A DNA stretch of 5,157 nt from UBA2040 sp047637535 (GTDB lineage: Bacteria; Bacteroidota; Bacteroidia; Flavobacteriales_D; Crocinitomicaceae), in contig JBLIKY010000160.1 in NCBI GenBank assembly GCA_047637535.1, positions 1 through 5,157 of the forward strand. Direction: 5' to 3'. Positions 1 to 5,157 of the stretch are shown one piece after another (within the stretch, counting starts at the first letter, position 1; every line of letters begins with the position of its first letter). The translations under genes were made by a program, and so were the position numbers. The notes below the pieces were generated by a model, which saw only the letters and a list, made by a program, of their open reading frames with translations, was not told the origin of the DNA and did no database searches.

Positions 1-844
1 TATCTTTCTGATCAAAATCTGCGGTGTGGCCAATATTCGAATCGCTAATAATTCCTTCCGGAACAATTTTCTTTTCTTCTAATTCAATGATGTTGGCAGT
101 AAACTCAAAAGTATCGGTAGATAACTGTTTAAAGGGTTTGTTGTCTAAAGGGCTAACACCAAAAAAAGCAGCTTCACCTACTCTAAAATGATTGATGTCT
201 TTTGGTATGGCACTTTGTTCTATAAGCGGCAAGGTAATGGAGGTACCACCCGAAATAATTTTCAGATCTTTATTAAATTTGGCCGAAATCAATTCTTTGT
301 AAAGTGAAAGTTGAAGCAATTTATCGTAAGTAGGTTCTACTCCATACATACACCCAAGGTTCGAGCCAAGTCCAATGACATCAATATTCGACATCTCAAA
401 AACCTTTTCATAAAATTTCATAATATCAGAACGTTGCACTCCTTCGCGCAATTCGCCCAATTCTACCATTATGATTATTGAATGTGTTTTGTCAGCTTTT
501 TTTGCGGCTTTGTTTAAGGCTTGAATGGTGTTAAAAGAGCTGTTTAATGAGATGTCTGCATATTTCACTATTTCATCTGCATACATCTTTGCAGGCGGTT
601 TAATGTAGATGGTACGCATTTCTTGATTCACTTCTTTCAAGTTTTTTAAACTTGTCAATCTTGAATCACCAACCGAGTTTATTTGAGCAATAACATCTGC
701 AGTTAATACATGCTTTAGAAACTCCTTATCGCCAGAGAAAACTTTTGTAATAAGGCTCCATTCAATATTATGTTTTAAAAAATACTTGCTTAAGAATTTT
801 ATGTTGCCTTTAATTTTTTCGGTTTGTATTATTAACTCTGCCAT
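1..844 (-). CDS. PLP-dependent amino-acid racemase, alanine/ornithine racemase family (partial, C-terminus off the left edge)
   Basis: The first 281 residues of a fold-type III PLP enzyme are visible; members are usually about 350-370 residues, so roughly 80 C-terminal residues lie outside the window. The N-terminal segment has SLITKVFSGD with Lys34, the expected Schiff-base lysine of the alanine racemase N-terminal barrel. Further on are GLGSNLGCMYGVEPT (about 158-172), IISGGTSIT (197-204) and INHFRVGEA (217-225), which together are typical of the Orr/YhfX-like predicted racemases rather than the classical cell-wall alanine racemase. The founding member racemises ornithine in clostridia. Whether this protein acts on ornithine, alanine or another amino acid cannot be told from sequence. 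No signal peptide is seen, so it should be cytosolic. The ATG start at 844 lies one base after the stop of the upstream acetyltransferase (TAA-A-ATG), pointing to translational coupling in one operon. Confidence 0.85.
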   Translation of the reverse strand, partial: MAELIIQTEKIKGNIKFLSKYFLKHNIEWSLITKVFSGDKEFLKHVLTADVIAQINSVGDSRLTSLKNLKEVNQEMRTIYIKPPAKMYADEIVKYADISLNSSFNTIQALNKAAKKADKTHSIIIMVELGELREGVQRSDIMKFYEKVFEMSNIDVIGLGSNLGCMYGVEPTYDKLLQLSLYKELISAKFNKDLKIISGGTSITLPLIEQSAIPKDINHFRVGEAAFFGVSPLDNKPFKQLSTDTFEFTANIIELEEKKIVPEGIISDSNIGHTADFDQKD

Positions 845-845
845 T

Positions 846-1286
846 TTATTTTTTCAACCTCATTTCTAGATAAGGATTTGTAAAGCCAAGTTTTTCGTAA
901 AGAAATTTGGCAGGATTGTTAGCTTCTACATGTAAAGCAATATCTCCACTTGCAAAATCAATGGCACCTTGCATAAGTTTTTTACCTAAGCCTTGGCCTC
1001 TGTATTTATTGTGTGTTGCTATATACACTAATATGTTTTCTGGAATATAACCGCCCATTCCTGTTTGGTTGATAATGGTAGCACCTTTTATGATTTTATC
1101 TTCGATAAGAATCATTGTAAAACCGCCAAACGATTCGAATTCTTGCAATGCGTAATCCAAACACTTTTGTATGTCTGCTTTAGGGTCTCCGTATTCCTGA
1201 AGATTTTCGAACAAGAAATCAATAATTGCTGCTTTTTCTTGTTGAGAAGGTTTATTTATGGAATCGAATATTTTTGTTTCAAGCAT
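846..1286 (-). CDS. GNAT-family N-acetyltransferase
   Basis: A 146-residue single-domain GNAT acetyltransferase, which transfers the acetyl group of acetyl-CoA to an amine; the acceptor is unknown. The acetyl-CoA pyrophosphate-binding motif A is YRGQGLGKKLM (RGQGLG at residues 96-101). It is preceded by the beta-4 strand NILVYIATH. The C-terminal motif NNPAKFLYEKLGF (about 123-135) is the usual N-x-x-A-x-x-x-YEKLGF signature. The open frame extends upstream to an ATG at 1400, adding 38 residues. I chose the ATG at 1286 because the protein then starts MLETKIFDS, a normal GNAT beginning and length, and the added residues look unrelated to the fold. There is no Shine-Dalgarno sequence; the leader is A/T-rich, as is common in Bacteroidota. 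It ends one base before the racemase start, so the pair is probably co-translated, and the acetyltransferase may act on the racemase substrate or product (inference). Confidence 0.88.
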   Translation of the reverse strand: MLETKIFDSINKPSQQEKAAIIDFLFENLQEYGDPKADIQKCLDYALQEFESFGGFTMILIEDKIIKGATIINQTGMGGYIPENILVYIATHNKYRGQGLGKKLMQGAIDFASGDIALHVEANNPAKFLYEKLGFTNPYLEMRLKK

Positions 1287-1293
1287 AAATTTG

Positions 1294-1306
1294 GGATAAT
1301 TTATCC
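1294..1306. repeat. 13-bp palindrome just upstream of the acetyltransferase start
   Basis: GGATAA-T-TTATCC is a perfect inverted repeat with a one-base centre, ending eight bases before the chosen ATG at 1286. Its place in the leader would suit an operator or a small mRNA structure over the translation start, but in AT-rich DNA it may be chance. No clear Bacteroidota promoter (TTG, then TAnnTTTG about 19 bases later) was found upstream of it. Confidence 0.25.
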
Positions 1307-1400
1307 TGTAATTAGGATATAGCTCGCAATATAGCGAAGGTACCCAAAATAAAGGCGAGTTCTTTAAAATAGAAACGATATAAAATGAGAAGCTGGACAA

Positions 1401-2164
1401 GGAGGCTTTCTACAGACTACCTGAAATCGACAAGACATAATTTATGTGTTAGCATCAAAAAAGAAATTACCACGCTAGGCTTAAGTAAACTGGGTTGATT
1501 GTTTGGGCTGAAGCTTTAGCGCAAACAGGTGAAATACGCAATCGACTATTTTAGTTGGAGCCGTATATTCGATTAGCTGCTTTTATTTCAAATGGATATT
1601 CTAAATGTAAAACTGTTTTTCTTCCTTATATAGATTTATCACACCTCTACCTTAAGTTTTTAGGTTGTATAAATAATATTCACTTTAAAATAGAATACTT
1701 CATAAGTTCTACCCATTAATAGTTCAACTTCAGATTCCTTCTTAGGATTACAATTAAATTAAGGAAAGGTAAATTATTAAAATATTTGTAAGTTTTAATA
1801 CGCCAATGTCATTTAGGATTGTGCTTCTTGCAGTTAAGGTTTAGTGCAAAGGAAGTAGAGACGTAGAAAGTAATGTACTTTGAATTGTAAATTATTTAAT
1901 TAGGAAGCCGGTCCGAATATTTTTTGGTACATAATTCAATTGCAATCAATTCCTCAGGTGATGGTTCTTCATTTTTTGTCTTGAAACGTGGGTAATGGCA
2001 CCGAATTGAATTTACAGGGTTATAATGGATTTCCAAAAGTCGGTTTCCTTTATCTTAAAATCTAACACAAATAATTCTTTTTCCCTGCAATGTTTCATAT
2101 AAAAACATACAAAACTCTCAGGTATTTGAGAATTGTAGATTAAGGCTGTACTATTTGTTATTTC
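1401..2164. other. long stretch without a recognisable intact gene
   Basis: No convincing gene or RNA was found here on either strand. It holds a 13-bp palindrome ACATAA-T-TTATGT (1435-1447) and a small hairpin AAAGTA-ATG-TACTTT (1867-1881). Short unidentified open stretches occur: a 37-codon plus-strand frame with ATG at 1385-1498, continuing in phase past stops to about 1600; a plus-strand stop-free stretch of about 50 codons around 1555-1710; and two overlapping minus-strand stretches at 1896-2164. The many stops and lack of starts suggest either ordinary AT-rich spacer or eroded genes. Confidence 0.6.
1896..2164 (-). pseudogene. two overlapping unidentified open stretches, possibly one frameshifted, decayed gene
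   Basis: On the minus strand 2164-2012 is open for 50 codons, in the same frame as the peroxidase remnant just upstream and starting right after its stop. It contains an internal ATG that gives MKHCREKELFVLDFKIKETD and so on. A second frame, 2054-1896, is open for 52 codons, overlaps the first by 43 bases and ends in KNEEPSPEELIAIELC...RLPN, a composition that looks protein-like (acidic, with PSPEEL). A single frameshift in the overlap would join them. I do not recognise either piece, neither has a convincing start, and chance open frames in AT-rich DNA are a real alternative. Confidence 0.2.
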
Positions 2165-2566
2165 TTAAATTGGGTACTCGTTTTCTCCCAATTTAATTTT
2201 CCAATTTTCTGAACGGTGATCGGAACTCCAATCGGTCTGCAAATACTGCATTAGTTCTATCATTTGTGCTGTACCATAACAGGTTTCTATAGCTCTCTTA
2301 ATTGATTGTAAGGATCTTCCTTGATCGGATTGATATTCAAAGATCATAAAAAGAGCATGCCTTAAACCTCTATAATAGCTTCTGTTCTTTCCTCCTTCAG
2401 AGCCCATAGTAAATCGTGTAGTGCTTGTAAAAGGGAATTCTTGAATGTGACATGAAGCACAGAGGATGGTGTTGTTTTTAGATAAACTCAAATTATTAAA
2501 AAGTACCAGCCCCAAGGTTGCTCCCTCATACCTTGTGGGCTTATGAATAGCTGTAGAAGATTGATG
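2165..2566 (-). pseudogene. remnant of a di-haem cytochrome c peroxidase / MauG-family protein (N-terminal haem domain)
   Basis: The open stretch reads KPTRYEGATLGLVLFNNL, then SLSKNNTILCASCHIQEF, then PFTSTTRFTMGSEGGKNRS. This follows the N-terminal haem domain of bacterial cytochrome c peroxidases closely: the NP-T-x-EG-x-x-LG-x-x-LF lead-in, an LS-x-x-NT-I-x-CASCH haem-binding site (CASCH at 2459-2445), then FxFT and RF-x-x-G. The following part (QSDQGRSLQSI, then AIETCYGTAQMIELMQYLQTD) still lines up with the usual FWDGRA-x-SLE-x-Q and P-x-E-x-x-EM-x-x-x-x-x-ELVxxLQ-D region, but key residues including the FWDGR Trp and Asp are gone. There is no ATG: the only available start is TTG at 2515, already inside the domain, and an in-frame stop lies at 2567-2569. 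The second haem domain and the periplasmic export signal are absent, against 300 or more residues in intact proteins. I read it as a truncated, non-functional relic. Confidence 0.6.
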
Positions 2567-2591
2567 TTATTACCTAAATGAATAGAAGATT
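2554..2591. repeat. pair of 9-bp direct repeats upstream of the helicase gene
   Basis: TAGAAGATT occurs at 2554-2562 and again at 2583-2591, 29 bases apart start to start. The bases after each copy are also similar (gATgTTATTACC against ATTAAATACC). They lie 80-117 bases before the helicase start. They could be a regulatory repeat or a small duplication; the support is only the repetition itself. Confidence 0.2.
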
Positions 2592-2670
2592 ATTAAATAC
2601 CTTCGCGGAACGAAACCACAATCTAAACTTTCATTGTATCCCAAAACACGGGAGTATATAATTTATAAGC

Positions 2671-4362
2671 ATGCTACAAGATAAAGCCTTAGCCATCCTT
2701 AAATCTGGCGCGAATGTGTTTTTAACAGGTTCTGCAGGAACCGGTAAAACCTATGTTCTTAACGCTTATATAGCTTATTTAAAAGCTAGAAAAGTGCCTG
2801 TGGCTGTTACAGCTTCCACAGGAATAGCAGCCACTCATATCAATGGTATGACCATTCATACTTGGTCGGGAATTGGTATAAAATCGGAAATGCAAGAGCA
2901 TGATTTTCAAGCCTTATTGGGTAAGAAATATTTGAAAGATAATTTGAATAATGTTAGGGTTTTGATTGTTGATGAGATATCCATGCTGCACCGAAAGCAA
3001 TTCGAATTGGTCGATCAGGTGTTGAGAAGGTTCAAATCGGTAGATGCCCCATTTGGAGGAATTCAAGTGGTGGTTTCTGGCGATTTTTTTCAGTTACCTC
3101 CCATCGGGAATAACAATGAGCAGAACCGCGAAAAATTCGCTTTCATGAGTCAAGCATGGGTGCAAGCCCAAATGAATGTCTGTTACTTAAGTCAGCAATA
3201 CAGACAAACAAATAATAGCCTCAATCATTTGTTAAATGAGATACGAAAGAATGATGTTTCCGAAAAGGGGATTAAAATTTTGACGGATGCCATGAACCAT
3301 ACCATTTCGGATGATGCACCACGATTGTTTACCCATAATGTGGATGTTGACCGAGTGAATGCTGCCGCTATAAAAGAGTTGAAAGGAGCAGCTAAAGAGT
3401 ATAAGGCTAGCACAAAAGGCAATGCCAAATTGACTGCTATGCTTGAGAATAGCGTTTTGGCCCCAACCCAATTGCAATTGAAATTAGAGGCCAAAGTGAT
3501 GTTTGTAAAAAATAATCCTGAAAAGGGAATTGTGAATGGAAATATTGGGCATGTTGTTTCATTTGATGACGAAGGAATACCTAAAGTGAAATTATTAGAC
3601 GGTAGAACCATTCATGCTACCAGCGAATCGTGGACAGTGAATGATGACAAGGGAAAGGTTCTCGCTTCATTTCAACAGTTGCCTTTGCGTTTGGCATGGG
3701 CCATTACGGTGCATAAAAGTCAGGGAATGACCTTGGATGCTGCGCAAATGGATCTAAGTAAAACCTTTGAATCCGGGCAGGGCTATGTGGCTCTTTCGCG
3801 GCTAAAGGATATTGAAGGCTTGTCTTTATTGGGTTTCAATAATAAAGCTTTGGAGGTAGATACTCTTGTGGTAAAAGCAGACAAGCGATTTCAAGAAATA
3901 GCTTCTGAATTGGATTCAAGCATGCATTTAGAAGTGTGGGAATCTTTGCATAAAAGTTTTTTAACACGAATAGGGGGCTTAACCGATGCTGCAGAAATCA
4001 CCAAATTGGCAAAGAAAAAAGCAGATAAATCACAGGAGAAAATCCCTACTCATGTGCGTACTGCTGAGTTTGTTAAAAAGGGAATGAGTATCAAAGAAAT
4101 TGCGGATGAACGAGGTTTGGGTGAAGGCACCATTGTAAGCCATTTGGGCAAAATTAAAGAGTTGATACCGGAGATAGATCTTGGTAAATTTAAACCCGAA
4201 GGAGAGGTTATTTCACAAATTTATACTGCCTATGCTTTTTTGAAGGCCGAAGCTGATAAAAAGACGGATAAGCCGGAGCCTAGTTTGAAAGAACTGTTTG
4301 TGAAACTGGATGGGGTAGTGGATTATACTACCTTAAAATTGGCTTTGCTGTTTTATGTTTAG
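2671..4362 (+). CDS. Pif1-like superfamily 1 DNA helicase with C-terminal RecQ-type helix-turn-helix domain
   Basis: A complete 563-residue ATP-dependent DNA helicase of the Pif1/RecD-like group (SF1B, 5'-to-3' in characterised members), expected to unwind DNA in replication, repair or recombination in the cytoplasm. Walker A is GSAGTGKT (20-27), motif Ia TASTGIAA with the IHTWSGIG segment (47-69), Walker B DEISML (101-106), motif III GDFFQLPP (137-144) and motif IV QQYRQ (175-179, arginine finger Arg178). VMFVKNNPEKGIVNG (276-290) belongs to the 2B/SH3 region, AWAITVHKSQGMTL (342-355) is motif V, and GQGYVALSR (369-377) is motif VI with Arg377. All catalytic residues are present. A lysine-rich linker (about 445-458) leads to a helix-turn-helix-like domain (about 460-560: THVRTAEFVKKGMSIKEIAD, then RGLGEGTIVSHL), like the one at the C-terminus of many RecQ helicases. 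The ATG at 2671 is the first after an in-frame stop at 2659-2661 and fits the family's N-terminus. No Shine-Dalgarno is present. It has no partner gene nearby and is probably transcribed alone. Confidence 0.93.
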   Translation: MLQDKALAILKSGANVFLTGSAGTGKTYVLNAYIAYLKARKVPVAVTASTGIAATHINGMTIHTWSGIGIKSEMQEHDFQALLGKKYLKDNLNNVRVLIVDEISMLHRKQFELVDQVLRRFKSVDAPFGGIQVVVSGDFFQLPPIGNNNEQNREKFAFMSQAWVQAQMNVCYLSQQYRQTNNSLNHLLNEIRKNDVSEKGIKILTDAMNHTISDDAPRLFTHNVDVDRVNAAAIKELKGAAKEYKASTKGNAKLTAMLENSVLAPTQLQLKLEAKVMFVKNNPEKGIVNGNIGHVVSFDDEGIPKVKLLDGRTIHATSESWTVNDDKGKVLASFQQLPLRLAWAITVHKSQGMTLDAAQMDLSKTFESGQGYVALSRLKDIEGLSLLGFNNKALEVDTLVVKADKRFQEIASELDSSMHLEVWESLHKSFLTRIGGLTDAAEITKLAKKKADKSQEKIPTHVRTAEFVKKGMSIKEIADERGLGEGTIVSHLGKIKELIPEIDLGKFKPEGEVISQIYTAYAFLKAEADKKTDKPEPSLKELFVKLDGVVDYTTLKLALLFYV

Positions 4363-4381
4363 CTCTTACCGTGTTGTGTAT

Positions 4382-4400
4382 ACCCCTTTAATCTTGGGGT
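4382..4400 (+). terminator. weak hairpin just after the helicase gene
   Basis: ACCCC (4382-4386) pairs with GGGGT (4396-4400) around a nine-base loop, 20 bases past the helicase stop. The position suits a transcription terminator, but the stem is only five pairs and no T-run follows, so it is weak. Confidence 0.25.
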
Positions 4401-4443
4401 TGAAAGAATAGAAAATAGTGAGGGACTGAAAACCGATAAATTC

Positions 4444-4465
4444 AAAACTGATTCCAACCAGTTTT
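4444..4465. terminator. 7-bp hairpin, possible terminator between the helicase gene and the IS relic
   Basis: AAAACTG (4444-4450) and CAGTTTT (4459-4465) form a perfect seven-pair stem with an eight-base loop. The stem ends in TTTT on the plus strand and in TTTT on the minus strand, so it could act in both directions for the convergent helicase and transposase genes. The GC content of the stem is low, so efficiency would be poor. Confidence 0.3.
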
Positions 4466-4604
4466 CGCGAATTAAGTTTATCCAATAATATGTCATCCCC
4501 AACAATTTGTGGATTGACGGATGGATTACTTGAAACTTTCCATAAGCACTAAAATCCGGATTTCTTTTAGCCTTTGCGGGTAACTGAGGTTTGTTTTTTA
4601 CTAT

Positions 4605-4856
4605 TTAACTCGATCTATTCTTCTTGTTTTTTTCGATATCAGTTTTCTCGTCTTCTCGTTTCGTTTCAAAAGCAGCTGATGCATTTCCCGGAAATTTCTT
4701 TTTCCATTGACTGATTTGATTAGAATGAACTTCAAACTTAGAGGTCAGTTCTTGAGTTGTGAGTCTTTCCTTAATTGCTTTAAGAGCCACCTTTGTCTTG
4801 AATGAGGCACTGAATTTTCTTCTTGTTCGTTTTATAGTACAGCTTTGAATTGACAT
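4605..4856 (-). pseudogene. IS3-family transposase orfA, C-terminally altered and without orfB
   Basis: An 83-residue protein whose first 67 or so residues are a typical IS3 OrfA of the HTH_Tnp_1 type: RTRRKFSASFKTKVALKAIK (10-29), then a helix-turn-helix at about 33-52 (TTQELTSKFEVHSNQISQWK) ending in WKKKF. In intact elements OrfA binds the inverted repeats and, by a -1 frameshift, is fused to the OrfB catalytic domain. Normal OrfA continues past the DIEKLY-like position into a leucine-zipper helix (KIGQLxxExDFLKKK). Here after DIEK the sequence turns to NKKNRSS and stops, right after a run of seven A (T at 4627-4633), and neither other frame restores the helix. With no OrfB it cannot catalyse transposition. 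The ATG at 4856 gives the family's usual N-terminus. The protein could still be made and bind IS ends (inference). Confidence 0.75.
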
Positions 4857-4865
4857 TTTTATTTG

Positions 4866-4891
4866 CTGTCCTAATTTTGGGGAGAACTACA
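4866..4891 (-). repeat. probable left terminal inverted repeat of the IS3 element
   Basis: Read on the minus strand from 4891 this is TGTAGTTCTCCCC followed by AAAATTAGGACAGC. It starts with TG and has a run of C followed by A/T, the usual shape of IS3-family ends, and it lies ten bases before the orfA ATG. No second copy was found in the window, so the exact repeat length cannot be fixed and no target-site duplication can be tested. Confidence 0.5.
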
Positions 4892-4904
4892 ATAGGTAGA
4901 TTTG
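4876..4904 (+). promoter_or_regulatory. candidate outward hybrid promoter at the IS end
   Basis: TTTG at 4876-4879, inside the IS terminus, and TAGATTTG at 4897-4904, just outside it, match the Bacteroidota -33 (TTTG/TTG) and -7 (TAnnTTTG) promoter elements with a 17-base gap, at the short end of the accepted spacing. It points away from the IS, to the right. The first 250 bases downstream hold no gene, so the target, if any, is outside the window. Confidence 0.3.
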
Positions 4905-5021
4905 TTTAACAAAATTGATTTTGTCCGATTAATAGGTGGTTAAACCAAATATGAGTATATTAAAAATATGATGGAGAAAAAGAATGAATTCCAAAATTAC
5001 ATATTCTCAATCTTCAATAAT

Positions 5022-5040
5022 CTGATTTTTTAGAAATCAG
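5022..5040. repeat. 7-bp hairpin in the right-hand non-coding stretch
   Basis: CTGATTT (5022-5028) pairs perfectly with AAATCAG (5034-5040) around a five-base loop. No T-run follows on either strand, so it is not a good terminator. The rest of 4905-5157 is AT-rich and holds no reading frame above about 21 codons. Confidence 0.25.
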
Positions 5041-5157
5041 TCAGGTTAATTAATTTCTTTAGGAAATGAGTTTAGAACTAATGTTTGCGACCAATTGCCT
5101 TTAATTAACTTACAAGAAGAATGTTATTAAAGTTAGAAACTTTAGAATTCTCTTAAA

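Larger units (their letters stand above)
4359..4602 (-). other. unidentified open frame in phase with and after the truncated transposase orfA
   Basis: After the orfA stop the same minus-strand frame stays open for about 80 codons, to a stop overlapping the end of the helicase gene. It reads for example KRNPDFSAYGKFQVIHPSIH, then LLGMTYYWINLIRENWLESV. The first ATG is internal and leaves only 45 residues. I do not recognise it, and it does not resemble an IS3 orfB (no DDE region). It could be a remnant of the sequence into which the IS was deleted, or simply a chance open frame. Confidence 0.15.
4605..4891 (-). mobile_element. truncated IS3-family insertion sequence (orfA end only)
   Basis: This stretch joins a probable terminal inverted repeat at 4866-4891 to a transposase orfA reading inward, the normal order at the left end of an IS3 element (terminus, about 35 bases, orfA). 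An intact element would be about 1.2-1.5 kb and continue left into orfB with a DDE catalytic domain. Here the helicase gene ends only about 240 bases away, with no orfB sequence and no matching right-end repeat in the window. The element therefore lost most of its length. The left breakpoint is approximate: similarity to orfA proteins ends near 4634, and 4605 is the last base of the open frame. Confidence 0.65.

Noticed and set aside
1065..1322. 85-codon plus-strand frame
   Set aside because: It lies antisense inside the acetyltransferase gene and gives a Cys/Phe-rich low-quality protein, a shadow of the real gene.
1287..1400. 38-residue N-terminal extension of the acetyltransferase from an upstream ATG at 1400
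   Set aside because: The GNAT fold is complete from the ATG at 1286 and the extension has a different, aromatic-rich composition unlike the family N-terminus. It also covers the most likely leader region.
2598..2605. TACCTTCG as a Bacteroidota -7 box for the helicase gene (also present in the leader of the acetyltransferase, minus strand, about 1335-1342)
   Set aside because: Neither copy has a TTG at the right distance upstream, and the last bases deviate from TAnnTTTG.
2634..2662. TTGTAT, 17 bases, TATAAT: an E. coli-like promoter before the helicase gene
   Set aside because: Bacteroidota use a different consensus, and the implied start of transcription falls almost on the ATG at 2671. 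In such AT-rich DNA it is probably chance.
3225..3611. Two minus-strand frames of 128 and 81 codons
   Set aside because: Both lie antisense within the intact helicase coding sequence and have no recognisable domains; they are shadows.
4968..5033. 21-codon plus-strand frame starting ATG-ATG-GAG
   Set aside because: Too short, no recognisable sequence and no supported ribosome binding site; it ends inside the loop of a hairpin.

Overview
The window looks like a low-GC, AT-rich stretch of a Bacteroidota chromosome (Flavobacteriales, Cytophagales or Chitinophagales type). This rests on three things: the intact proteins resemble families common in that phylum, the start codons lack Shine-Dalgarno sequences and sit in A/T-rich leaders, and the remnants at 2165-2566 and 4605-4891 are of kinds common there. 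No tRNA, rRNA, CRISPR array or riboswitch was recognised.

Layout. The left part (1-1286, minus strand) is a two-gene unit. A GNAT N-acetyltransferase (846-1286) is followed after a single base by a PLP-dependent amino-acid racemase of the alanine/ornithine racemase type, which runs off the left edge. Positions 1287-2164 hold no recognisable intact gene: there are two 13-bp palindromes and a few short unidentified open stretches that could be decayed genes. A clear pseudogene follows (2165-2566, minus): the N-terminal haem domain of a di-haem cytochrome c peroxidase/MauG protein, cut at both ends but still carrying its CxxCH. Next is the one large intact gene (2671-4362, plus), a Pif1-like superfamily 1 DNA helicase with a RecQ-type C-terminal helix-turn-helix domain. 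Beyond it lie two weak hairpins, an unexplained open frame, and then the left end of an IS3-family insertion sequence. That remnant has a truncated orfA (4605-4856) and a probable terminal inverted repeat ending at 4891. Its orfB and other end are missing. The last 266 bases hold nothing coding.

How the parts relate. The acetyltransferase and racemase are probably co-transcribed and translationally coupled, and may act on the same amino-acid-like substrate; the substrate cannot be read from sequence. The helicase stands alone and probably serves genome maintenance. The stretches on both sides of it carry debris (a peroxidase fragment and an IS relic), so the window reads as housekeeping genes separated by decaying intergenic sequence. 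I found no convincing sign of a new multi-gene system. The points most worth checking are the IS relic with its possible outward hybrid promoter, the peroxidase pseudogene, and the unidentified open frames.
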